Positions 1 to 5,991 of a stretch of DNA of 9,523 nucleotides are shown in pieces. Made by a program: the position numbers and the translations under genes. Numbering within the stretch: the first letter of the stretch is position 1; the number at the start of each line of letters is the position of its first letter. The notes beneath the pieces are model-generated. The model was given only the letters and a program-made list of their open reading frames with translations. It did no database searches and was not told the origin of the DNA. Source of the stretch: SAR324 cluster bacterium (lineage in GTDB: Bacteria; SAR324; JACQKK01); NCBI GenBank assembly GCA_027296185.1, contig JAPUJL010000162.1, forward strand, positions 1 through 9,523. Direction: 5' to 3'.

Positions 1-1
1 C

Positions 2-142
2 GCAATCTTGGGCGCCCTGCCCCTCCCTCGATGCGCTCCGGGGCCCGGTGGAGAGCGATCGCCGCGATCCCTCGATCGAGGCATGGGCGGCCGCGAATTC
101 CTGGAGTGCACCCAGGCCCAGATCGCCAAGTACGCGCCGTAA
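2..142 (+). CDS. 3' end of an unidentified plus-strand gene, possibly frameshifted
   Basis: The window opens inside what looks like the end of a plus-strand gene closing with TAA at 140-142. The last 18 codons read GGREFLECTQAQIAKYAP and almost all end in G or C, as in the real genes of this window. Upstream of about position 85 that frame loses the bias. The frame of codons starting at 3, 6, 9 then shows it instead and reads SLDALRGPVESDRRDPSIEA. A one-base deletion or sequencing error near the run of G at 84-90 would join the two pieces. I do not recognise the family. The tail would converge on the VOC gene, whose stop is only 10 bases away. The alternative is ordinary intergenic DNA with chance bias. 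Confidence is low because only about 45 codons are visible. Confidence 0.3.
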   Translation, partial: AILGALPLPRCAPGPGGERSPRSLDRGMGGREFLECTQAQIAKYAP

Positions 143-152
143 AATCGACCAA

Positions 153-695
153 CTAATTCCGGCCGCCGCGCGCGAATTCGGCGCGCCACTCGGTGAAGGG
201 CCGGGTGGCGGGGCGGTCGTCGAAGGCCTCGTGGTTGGCCCGGCGAATCTCCTCGTCCGGCAGGGAGAGGTCGAGGGGTTCCCCCACGGGCTGCTCCACG
301 TAGATGTCGCTGTCCACGAACGCCTCGAGCTGGTTTCCCTCCGGGTCGCGGAAGTAGATGGACCAGGCCATGCCGTGGTTGATCGGGTGGAACCGGTCGA
401 TCCCCTCCGCCATCAGCCGCTCGCGTAGCGCCCGCAGGCTGGCAAGGGAGTCGATGCGGAACGCCACGTGGTTGAAGTGGTGCTTCGCCGTGTCGTCGGT
501 GCGGCCCTCGATCAGGGCGAGCTGGTGATGATCCCGCGCATCGCCGCTGAGGAATGCGATGTCCTTGTCTCCCCGCATCTTCCCGCGGTCGGTGAGGCGG
601 AAGCCCAACACCCGCGTGTAGAAATCGACCATGGCATCCAGGTCGAAGCAGTGGAATGAGACGTGGCTGATCGTGATCGTGGGGGCGGTCGGCAT
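153..695 (-). CDS. VOC-superfamily (glyoxalase / extradiol dioxygenase-like) protein
   Basis: A 180-residue cytoplasmic protein of the vicinal oxygen chelate fold, made of two paired beta-alpha-beta-beta-beta modules. The first opens with ISHVSFHCFDLDAMVDFYTRVLGF (positions 9-32), and the second carries HHFNHVAFRI (72-81) and YFRDPEGNQLEAF (114-126). His11, His76 and Glu124 sit where the two-His-one-carboxylate metal triad of type I extradiol dioxygenases falls. His57 in HHQLALIE could be the extra ligand seen in glyoxalase-like members. The C-terminal tail (about 140-180, ending EWRAEFARGGRN) resembles that of catechol 2,3-dioxygenase-like proteins. I chose the ATG at 695 because the homology starts there and CAGGT lies six bases upstream; a longer reading frame to 1016 only runs through the methyltransferase gene. 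It starts 11 nt after the methyltransferase stop, so the two are cotranscribed. Substrate is unknown; ring cleavage of a catechol-like compound is plausible, but an isomerase or lyase is not excluded. Confidence 0.88.
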   Translation of the reverse strand: MPTAPTITISHVSFHCFDLDAMVDFYTRVLGFRLTDRGKMRGDKDIAFLSGDARDHHQLALIEGRTDDTAKHHFNHVAFRIDSLASLRALRERLMAEGIDRFHPINHGMAWSIYFRDPEGNQLEAFVDSDIYVEQPVGEPLDLSLPDEEIRRANHEAFDDRPATRPFTEWRAEFARGGRN

Positions 696-706
696 GGCGG
701 CACCTG

Positions 707-1780
707 TTAGCTTTTTCGGACGATGTAGAAGCTGTTCTGAAAATCGTGGGGGAGCTGCTTGACCTCTACCTTGCCAAATCCGGCGTCGCGAAGCATCTCC
801 CGCGCCTTCTCCTCGCCCCACATGGCCCCCAGCCCCATGCCGTTTTCGGCCAGGGAGACGGTCATGCAGTGCATGGTGGATATGGTGTAGAGGAACGGTC
901 CGACGGGATGATCCCGGTTTTTGTGGGGCTCGCTGGAGGCGCGGATATCCTGCATGAAAAACGTCCCGTCCGGTTTGAGTGCGTCGGCGATGCCCTTCAG
1001 CACCCGGTCCGGCCATGCCTGATCGTGGATGGCGTCGAAGGCGGTGATCAGATCGTAGACGGCGGGCTCGCCCAGATCCGTGACGTCCTTCACCGCGAAG
1101 CGGATGTTCTTCGAGCCCTGCTCCGCCGCGGCGGTCTTGGCGCTGGCGATGCCCCCCTCCGATAGATCGTATCCCGCGAAGCGGCTATTGGGAAACGACC
1201 GGGCCATGAGGTTCAGCGCCCGCCCGCTGCCGCACCCCACGTCCAGCACGTCGATGCCCGCCTTCAGCCGCTCCGGCAACCCCGGCACCAGGGGCAGGAT
1301 GGATTCCAGCAGCGCGCCCACCACCGTCTGGCCGCTGTCGTCGGCCATCACCTCCTGAAACCGGGGGAAGGCCGAGTAGGGCACCCCGCCGCCCTGGCGG
1401 AAGCACTCGACGATGCGGTCCTCGACGGTGCCCAGCAGCGGAATGTATTGCGCGAAGGCGGCGATGTTGTCCGGCGCGGCGGCGCGGGTGAGGAATGCCG
1501 CATGCTCGGGAGGCAGGGAGAATTGCTTGCCGTCCGCGTCGCAATCGACGATCCCACCGGTCAGCATGGCCCCCAGCCACTCCCGGACGTAACGCTCGTT
1601 GAGCCCGGCCTGTTCGGCGATTTCCCCGCTGGTGGAAGGAGGCAGCCCGGCCATGGCATCGAAGAGACCCGTGCGATGGCCGATGGAGGTCATCAGCGCC
1701 AGCGCCCCGCTGTTCAGCATGCCCACCAACCGCTCGGCGAAGGCTTCCGCCTTGGCCTCGTCCAGATTGCCCTCACCCAT
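707..1780 (-). CDS. class I SAM-dependent methyltransferase with N-terminal winged-helix domain
   Basis: A 357-residue protein of the methyltransferase type exemplified by mycobacterial Rv2258c. Residues 10-100 form a helical winged-helix-like dimerisation domain ([18 protein letters not shown], then [22 protein letters not shown]). Residues 175-280 form the Rossmann domain that binds S-adenosylmethionine. Motif I is [12 protein letters not shown] (178-189), the acidic end of strand two is GYDLSEG (203-209), and [13 protein letters not shown] (242-254) is the motif IV region. A start at 1780 puts AGGAGG four bases upstream and begins just before the recognisable domain; a longer frame to 1894 adds low-complexity sequence without support. 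It heads a two-gene minus-strand operon with the VOC protein. Members of this family usually act on small molecules, and the winged helix normally serves dimerisation or substrate capping rather than DNA binding. The acceptor is unknown. Pairing with an extradiol-like protein suggests aromatic or phenolic chemistry, which is inference. Confidence 0.9.
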   Translation of the reverse strand: MGEGNLDEAKAEAFAERLVGMLNSGALALMTSIGHRTGLFDAMAGLPPSTSGEIAEQAGLNERYVREWLGAMLTGGIVDCDADGKQFSLPPEHAAFLTRAAAPDNIAAFAQYIPLLGTVEDRIVECFRQGGGVPYSAFPRFQEVMADDSGQTVVGALLESILPLVPGLPERLKAGIDVLDVGCGSGRALNLMARSFPNSRFAGYDLSEGGIASAKTAAAEQGSKNIRFAVKDVTDLGEPAVYDLITAFDAIHDQAWPDRVLKGIADALKPDGTFFMQDIRASSEPHKNRDHPVGPFLYTISTMHCMTVSLAENGMGLGAMWGEEKAREMLRDAGFGKVEVKQLPHDFQNSFYIVRKS

Positions 1781-2101
1781 GCTCCCTCCTCGGTCTGGCG
1801 GCCGCTCGGGTTCTTCCGATTGATTTCGCGCCCCTGGATCGCCTCGCGGCCGGCGCGATTTCCATCCTCCCGGACCTACTCCCCAACGGACCAAAGGGGA
1901 ACGGTGGAGCGGGCCTCACCCCCAATCCCGCCTAAGGCGGGATTTCCCTCCTCTCCATGACATGGAGAGAGGGCTGTCTGCTCGGTGGGCCGATGTTAGG
2001 ACGCGTTGGGGTGAGGCCGGCGGCAACAGCGCGGTATTTCACACGGATTTTCAGTGGCCACGATGGCCCGGCGCGATTGAGCGGAGTTGTGACAATCGGT
2101 A
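1781..2101. other. intergenic region between the GIY-YIG gene and the methyltransferase operon
   Basis: This 321-bp stretch carries no convincing gene; frames crossing it are short and proline-, arginine- or serine-rich. It must hold the promoter of the minus-strand methyltransferase-VOC operon, most likely in 1781-1911, but no confident -35/-10 pair is visible. The AGGAGG ribosome site lies at 1785-1790. The centre (1912-2018) is a nested palindromic element listed separately. A further small hairpin, GGCCA-CGA-TGGCC, sits at 2056-2068. No T-run follows any of the hairpins on either strand, so none is a classical terminator for the upstream dehydrogenase/GIY-YIG transcripts. Confidence 0.6.
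1912..2018. repeat. nested palindromic element (REP/MITE-like), about 107 bp
   Basis: Outer arms GGCCTCACCCCCAA (1912-1925) and TTGGGGTGAGGCC (2006-2018) are complementary apart from one extra C. Inside lie two further hairpins. One is AATCCCGCC-TAA-GGCGGGATT (1924-1944), a perfect 9-bp stem; its first two bases overlap the outer arm. The other is CTCTCCAT-GAC-ATGGAGAG (1951-1969), a perfect 8-bp stem. The CCTCACCCC and CTCTCC/GGAGAG signatures resemble short palindromic repeats scattered between genes in many proteobacterial chromosomes. The element lies between two minus-strand genes and encodes nothing. Only one copy is seen in this window, so whether it is dispersed needs the rest of the genome. 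Confidence 0.65.
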
Positions 2102-2332
2102 CTAGTGGGCGGCCGCCGGCCCGGGATGGACGGTGCGGGTGGGGGCGAGCACGTAGCGGCGACGCTGGGCGGCGAGCTTCGCGTCGTCCAACCGCGGCAC
2201 GCTCTCCACGATGTGCAGGCTGTCGAAGCGCTTGCCGCCGGCCAGGTGGCGGGTGAGGGAGCGGCCGAGGTCTTCGGTCAAGCCGGTGTAGACCACGAAG
2301 CCGTCATTCCGCAGGTCGTAAACATAGTACAT
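2102..2332 (-). CDS. small degenerate GIY-YIG domain protein
   Basis: A 76-residue protein that matches the core of a GIY-YIG nuclease fold: MYYVYDLRNDGFVVYTGLTE (the GIY and YIG strands appear as YYV and YTG), then DLGRSLTRHLAGGKRFDSL. Complete single-domain members are usually 80-100 residues. Two catalytic positions look lost. The invariant arginine of the pattern N-L-x-x-R-L is Ser25 here, although Arg24 is adjacent. No glutamate occurs after residue 43, where a helix normally supplies the metal-binding Glu. A start at 2332 begins exactly at the domain, with AGGA about 9 bases upstream; the longer frame from 2395 is possible but adds an arginine- and proline-rich leader. It lies 96 bp downstream of the alcohol dehydrogenase, same strand, and could be read through from it. 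Activity as a nuclease is doubtful. It may be a decaying gene or a non-catalytic nucleic-acid binder. Confidence 0.6.
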   Translation of the reverse strand: MYYVYDLRNDGFVVYTGLTEDLGRSLTRHLAGGKRFDSLHIVESVPRLDDAKLAAQRRRYVLAPTRTVHPGPAAAH

Positions 2333-2428
2333 ACCTTCGGTCCTACCACGGCCCGCACCGGGGCGGAGCGGACATATCCGGCCATCCGCGGCCACCGGCG
2401 GCCATTCCCGGCTCCTGGGCGCACCGCC

Positions 2429-3556
2429 TCAGTAGCGGATGACGCTGCGGATGACCTTATCGCCGTCCAGCACGTCCTGGATGGCCTGGTTGATGTCTTC
2501 CAGGCCGATCTCCTTGGTGACCATGTTGTCCAGGTCGATCTGCTTGTTCTCGTAAAGCCCGACGTACTTGGGAATGTCGGTCTGGAACTGCGCGTCGCCG
2601 AACAGCACGCCCACCAGCTTCTTGCGCCACAAGGTCAGGGTGTAGGGGTCCACCGGGATATCCCGCTTCCGGTAATCCGCGGCCCCGACCATCACCATGG
2701 TGCCGCCCTTGCGGATGGCCTTGAACGCCACCTGATAGGTGTCGTCGGTCTGGTCGGCACCGACCAGCTCGATGCTGTAGTCGGTGCCCAGGCCCCAGGT
2801 GATGTCCATGATCTCCTTGACCACCGCATCGGGGTCGCTCCGGGACTGAATGGTGTGGGTCGCGCCGAATTCCTTGGCCCGGGAGAGCTTCTCCTCGTGC
2901 ACGTCCACGGCGATGATCTTGCCCGCGCCGCTGATCCGCGCCCCCTGGATGGCCGCGGTGCCCAGCCCCCCGCAGCCGACGATGGTGACCGTCTCCCCCG
3001 GCTTGATGTGAATGGTGTTGGTGGCCGAGCCGAAGCCGGTGGTGAATCCGCAGCCCAGCAGGCATAGCTTTTCCAGGGGCAGGTAGTCCGCCACGGGCAC
3101 CAGGGAGGCATCGGGCACCACGGAGTATTCGGCGAAGGTGCTCACGAACAGCAGGTTGAATATGTCCAGCCCGTCTTTCGCGCGGTGCAGGCGGGAGGTG
3201 CCGTCGAGCATGTTCCCCGTGCGGAGGTACTGCCCCAGGTCGCACATGGTCGGCTGACCGATATGGCACCAGCGGCACTTTCCGCAGGAGGGCAGGTAGG
3301 TGAGCACCACATGGTCGCCCTCCTTCACGTTGGTCACCCCCTCGCCCACCTGCTCCACGACGCCCGCCCCCTCGTGGCCGAGAATGAGGGGAAAATCCCG
3401 CGGAATGTGGCCCTCGTACATGCTCACGTCGCTGTAGCACACGCCCGAGGCGGCCATCTTCACCAACACCTCGTTGGCTTTCGGCGGATCGAGCTCGATC
3501 TCCTCGATCACCAGGGGCTCCCGCACCCCGTAACACACCGCGGCTTTCATGCGCAT
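2429..3556 (-). CDS. zinc-dependent MDR-family alcohol dehydrogenase
   Basis: A 375-residue medium-chain dehydrogenase/reductase that should interconvert an alcohol and its aldehyde or ketone using NAD(H). Catalytic zinc ligands are visible as Cys40 (GVCYSD), His61-Glu62 (GHEGAG) and Cys169 (LLGCGFTTG). The structural zinc lobe is intact as Cys91, Cys94, Cys97 and Cys105 (CGKCRWC...C). The Rossmann motif GCGGLG is at 194-199, and Asp218 in VDVHEEK favours NAD over NADP. The insert around 113-150 (MLDGTSRLH and FAEYSVVPDAS) and overall length resemble the nicotinoprotein, NDMA-dependent branch described in mycofactocin-using bacteria, but I cannot place it there firmly. ATG at 3556 is chosen over the ATG two codons later because AGGAGG stands eight bases upstream. 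It is divergent from the SMP-30 gene, sharing a 463-bp control region. The substrate is not deducible. Confidence 0.92.
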   Translation of the reverse strand: MRMKAAVCYGVREPLVIEEIELDPPKANEVLVKMAASGVCYSDVSMYEGHIPRDFPLILGHEGAGVVEQVGEGVTNVKEGDHVVLTYLPSCGKCRWCHIGQPTMCDLGQYLRTGNMLDGTSRLHRAKDGLDIFNLLFVSTFAEYSVVPDASLVPVADYLPLEKLCLLGCGFTTGFGSATNTIHIKPGETVTIVGCGGLGTAAIQGARISGAGKIIAVDVHEEKLSRAKEFGATHTIQSRSDPDAVVKEIMDITWGLGTDYSIELVGADQTDDTYQVAFKAIRKGGTMVMVGAADYRKRDIPVDPYTLTLWRKKLVGVLFGDAQFQTDIPKYVGLYENKQIDLDNMVTKEIGLEDINQAIQDVLDGDKVIRSVIRY

Positions 3557-3730
3557 CGTCCTATCCTCCTGCCTCTCGGCCAAAACCATCTTCGAAGCGT
3601 CAGCCCCAGGTCCCCTTGCCCATGGCGCGCCAAACCCCAAGCGCCCTGGCGGGTTGGAGACCCCGGGCGCCCCGCGAAATCCCGCCAGCATTAGCCGAAT
3701 TCGCCCCAAAAGGGAAACCGCGGCGTGGGC

Positions 3731-3951
3731 TGCCAGCGGGACTTAGCGTGGCGATCCACAGCGGCGTTCCTCATCTAGTCATCGCTGCAGCGCCGTGTTC
3801 GCACACCACTGCCCCGCCCCTTGCCCGCGCCTGCGATGTTCGATCGAACCATGCCGTCGCGATCCCCGCGGCGTTTGGCCGATTCGGCCTCCCATTCCCC
3901 TTGCCAGCGCCACGGATGTTCGATAGGACTTAGCCGTCCCGATTCCCGCGG
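3731..3951. repeat. imperfect direct repeats with 80-bp spacing
   Basis: Two 55-bp units at 3817-3871 and 3897-3951 align without gaps at 44 of 55 positions and start exactly 80 bp apart. Shared blocks include CCCCTTGCC, GATGTTCGAT, GCCGTC and CCCGCGG. A shorter third copy at about 3731-3767 shares TGCCAGCG and GGACTTAGC with the second unit and GCGATCC plus GCGGCGTT with the first. It appears to have lost about 20 bases. The array sits entirely in the divergent region ahead of the SMP-30 gene. It may be a decayed tandem duplication or a set of operator units. Confidence 0.6.
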
Positions 3952-3960
3952 TACCGCGGG
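3945..3960. promoter_or_regulatory. perfect 16-bp palindrome upstream of the SMP-30 gene
   Basis: CCCGCGGTACCGCGGG is a perfect dyad ending 59 bases before the SMP-30 start codon, at a typical place for an operator or for a promoter-proximal hairpin. It overlaps the end of the second direct repeat; the first repeat has CCCGCGG but lacks the other half. No bound protein can be named. Confidence 0.35.
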
Positions 3961-4019
3961 CGGGCTGGGAGGAACCGAATCGATTCACCAATCAAGATTC
4001 GACGGAAAAGGAAAAGATC

Positions 4020-5114
4020 ATGAACAACGCACTGAATTGGATGCGGGGATTGTCGACCGCGTTAGCCCTAACGGCATCGCTGACGCTGGCCGGGACGGCG
4101 GTGCTGGCCATGTCCCATGGCGGCGGCCCGAGTGGGGATCCGGCGTTTCTGCCGGAAGGCGCCACGCTGGAAACGCTGGTCGACGGCGAAGCGAACGACC
4201 TGATCTTTGCCGAAGGCCCCGTGGTGACCTGCGACGGCCGGGTGCTCTGGAGCGACATCACGTTCAGCTCCGCGCCCAACGCCCCCAACGGCGAGCTCCG
4301 CGCGGGCAATATCATGGAATACGATCCGCGCACGAAGAAGGTCTCGGTATTCCGGTCGCCGAGCGGGATGTCCAACGGTCTGCGGATCGACCTGGACTGT
4401 AACCTGCTCGCCGCGGAAGGGGCGGACTACGGCGGACGCCGACTGACCCGCACCGACATGAAAACCGGCCGGGCGACGATCGTGACGGCGCTGTACGACG
4501 GGCGCCCCTATAACGCCCTGAACGACATCGCCATCGACAGCAAGGCCCGTATCTACTTCAGCGACCCCCGCTACCTGGGCTGGGAGCCGGTGTATCAACC
4601 GGGATTCGCCGTGTACCGCGTCGATACGGATCATTCGGTGCACCGCATCATCACGGATGCCGGCAAGACCAATGGCGTCGCCATCTGTCCCGACGAGAAG
4701 CACATCTTCGTGGTGAGTAACGACAACGGCGGCCTGGAATTCCAAAGCCCGCCCCTGGAGGAAGGCCAGGGATTCTACAAGGGGCCGATGCACTTGGCCA
4801 TGTACGACCTGGATAGGGACGGCAACGCCTCCAACCGCCAGATCATCGTCGATTACTACCCGGAGGACGGCCCGGACGGCCTGGTGTGCGATGCCGACGG
4901 AGACCTATGGGTCGCCGTGCGCGACGCGAAACGCCCCGGCATCTATGCCTACTCAGTGGAAAACGGCAAGGCCGTGGAAAAGGCCTACATCCCCACCACG
5001 ATCCCGACCAACGTCCACTTCGGGCGCGGGAGCGACATCAGCTATCTGTACATCACCGCCGGCAACAGCCTGTTCGGCATCCAAACCAACAAGAAGGGCC
5101 ATCACCTGCAGTAG
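4020..5114 (+). CDS. exported SMP-30/gluconolactonase-family protein
   Basis: A 364-residue six-bladed beta-propeller of the SMP-30/gluconolactonase/LRE type, whose members hydrolyse sugar or other lactones using one divalent metal. Residues 1-30 form a signal peptide (WMRG, then a hydrophobic ALALTASLTLAGTAV core and VLA before Met31), so it should act in the periplasm; many relatives are cytoplasmic. By comparison with animal SMP-30, likely metal ligands are Glu65 (AEGPV), Asn218 (TNGVAICPD) and Asp286 (GPDGLVCDADGDLWVA). Asn168 in NALNDIAID matches the substrate-site asparagine. It is a monocistronic plus-strand unit: the divergent dehydrogenase lies behind it and a strong terminator follows 32 bases after its stop. 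The start ATG has AAGGAAAAG just upstream. Lactonase activity is inferred from fold and ligands; strictosidine-synthase-like or non-enzymatic roles are possible. Confidence 0.9.
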   Translation: MNNALNWMRGLSTALALTASLTLAGTAVLAMSHGGGPSGDPAFLPEGATLETLVDGEANDLIFAEGPVVTCDGRVLWSDITFSSAPNAPNGELRAGNIMEYDPRTKKVSVFRSPSGMSNGLRIDLDCNLLAAEGADYGGRRLTRTDMKTGRATIVTALYDGRPYNALNDIAIDSKARIYFSDPRYLGWEPVYQPGFAVYRVDTDHSVHRIITDAGKTNGVAICPDEKHIFVVSNDNGGLEFQSPPLEEGQGFYKGPMHLAMYDLDRDGNASNRQIIVDYYPEDGPDGLVCDADGDLWVAVRDAKRPGIYAYSVENGKAVEKAYIPTTIPTNVHFGRGSDISYLYITAGNSLFGIQTNKKGHHLQ

Positions 5115-5145
5115 CTCCGCAGCGATAGCCTTCGGCTGGATGTAC

Positions 5146-5185
5146 AAAGGCCAGGACTCCCGCAAGGGTTCCTGGCCTTTTCTTT
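5146..5185 (+). terminator. Rho-independent terminator after the SMP-30 gene
   Basis: A perfect 11-bp stem, AAAGGCCAGGA (5146-5156) with TCCTGGCCTTT (5170-5180), encloses a smaller CCC-GCAA-GGG hairpin. It runs into the T-rich tail TTTTCTTT at 5178-5185. It lies 32 bases past the SMP-30 stop. On the minus strand the left arm gives a short T-run, so it may also stop transcripts of the convergent small secreted protein gene. Confidence 0.92.
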
Positions 5186-5257
5186 GGCTTTCTCTCGCTG
5201 GGGTGCCTTCCGGCCTCGTTTGGTGCGGCTCCCGTCACACCACGCTTTACATGGCGG

Positions 5258-5635
5258 CTATTTCGCCTCCCGGCACTGATACTCGCTGTAGCGCGCTTTG
5301 GCGGATTCCGATTCGCCTCCGCGGGGCTTGCGCTGGGCCCAGGAGCGAAGGATGCGGGTGCCCAGATCGAGGGCGATGCGTTCCCGGTCCTGGTTGTCCT
5401 CGAAGAATAGCTCGATGGACTCGCCGCTCCGCGCTTCGACGACGTAGGCGCGGGTGTAGCAGGTCATGCCGATGCAGATGACCTCGGTGACGGCCCCGGC
5501 TTCCAGGGTGAACGTCCGGATGGGGGGATAGTGCCGCTCGTCCACGGCCCGGCAGGAAAGCTCAGCGCCGCCCGCCCAGCCGGCCGAGAGGAAGAGCCCC
5601 ACCCCCAATAGGATCGATTTCATGGGGGATTTCAT
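5258..5635 (-). CDS. small secreted protein of unknown function
   Basis: A 125-residue protein I do not recognise. Residues 1-24 are a clear signal peptide (MKSPMKS, then a hydrophobic ILLGVGLFLSAGWAGG stretch, cleavage likely after Ala24), so the mature part of about 100 residues is exported. The mature part is beta-rich at first and has four cysteines (28, 54, 59, 121) that could form two disulfides. C54-x4-C59 lies in VICIGMTCY, and the C-terminal third is charged. Start 5635 is favoured over the second methionine at 5623 because GGAG stands seven bases upstream of the former and nothing comparable precedes the latter. It converges on the SMP-30 gene and diverges from the oxygenase operon, so it is probably its own transcript. 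Coding support comes from the intact signal peptide and sensible composition; no function is proposed. Confidence 0.75.
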   Translation of the reverse strand: MKSPMKSILLGVGLFLSAGWAGGAELSCRAVDERHYPPIRTFTLEAGAVTEVICIGMTCYTRAYVVEARSGESIELFFEDNQDRERIALDLGTRILRSWAQRKPRGGESESAKARYSEYQCREAK

Positions 5636-5991
5636 GGGATCGCTCCAGGTGGGCCCGGCCGCGGGCGTCCGCGGTTTTACGGCGATGCGGCTCCGCGCCG
5701 GGCGGCTACTCTTTCATTGGCCCTTCATCGGCGCCCGCACCTGCGTTTCACGGCGATTCATCCCGGCGGACCCGGCCCGGCAGCCTGAAGACGACGGTAT
5801 CAGACCGGGTCGATTGGGCAAGGCCATTGGGCAAGGACAGTCATGTAGCGGGCGTTTTCCTTTTCGCGGGCCATTGTGTAGCCTTGGGCTGCTCGGGGAG
5901 CGCGGCGTTGCGGGAGGGATCGTGAGGGGCTCCACCGCCGGCCGGCAAGGGGGCCGGAGCAGCGGGGGCAACCTCAGCAGGAAGACCGAGG
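5636..5991. promoter_or_regulatory. divergent region upstream of the oxygenase-TRAP operon
   Basis: This 356-bp region separates the small secreted protein gene (minus) from the PhyH-family gene (plus) and should contain both promoters. No reading frame in it looks real. The one distinctive motif is a tandem 11-bp repeat at 5813-5836, listed separately. No confident -35/-10 or sigma-54 site is visible. AGGA about ten bases before 5992 is the likely ribosome site of the oxygenase gene. Confidence 0.4.
5813..5836 (+). repeat. tandem 11-bp direct repeat, possible operator
   Basis: ATTGGGCAAGG occurs twice, at 5813-5823 and 5826-5836, identical and with a 13-bp period, about 155-180 bp ahead of the oxygenase start codon. 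Short exact tandem sites in a promoter region can bind a regulator, but the 13-bp period is not a helical repeat and chance duplication is possible. Confidence 0.35.

Larger units (their letters stand above)
3557..4019. promoter_or_regulatory. divergent control region between alcohol dehydrogenase and SMP-30 gene
   Basis: This 463-bp region holds the start sites of two divergent genes and no convincing reading frame. Direct repeats at 3731-3951 and a perfect 16-bp palindrome are listed separately. Additional perfect palindromes are GTTCGATCGAAC (3838-3849), GGCCGATTCGGCC (3877-3889) and GAATCGATTC (3977-3986). The density of symmetric sites suggests regulator binding, but no regulator gene lies nearby. 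I see no confident sigma-70 or sigma-54 promoter. Ribosome sites are AGGAGG for the dehydrogenase and a weaker AAGGAAAAG for the SMP-30 gene. Confidence 0.45.

Noticed and set aside
696..1016. N-terminal extension of the VOC protein by 107 codons.
   Set aside because: The extension lies inside the methyltransferase gene in another frame and is low-complexity and arginine-rich; the VOC fold starts at 695.
2031..2044. GCGGTATTTCACAC is identical to a stretch of common cloning vectors, and a SpeI-NotI-like string lies at 2101-2115.
   Set aside because: The match stops after 14 bases, the flanks do not resemble vector, and the site string forms the end of the GIY-YIG reading frame; chance in a GC-rich genome is more likely than contamination.
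2105..3067. A 320-codon open frame on the plus strand opposite the alcohol dehydrogenase.
   Set aside because: It is antisense to a clear zinc dehydrogenase and has the Val-, His- and Asp-rich composition typical of a shadow frame in GC-rich DNA.
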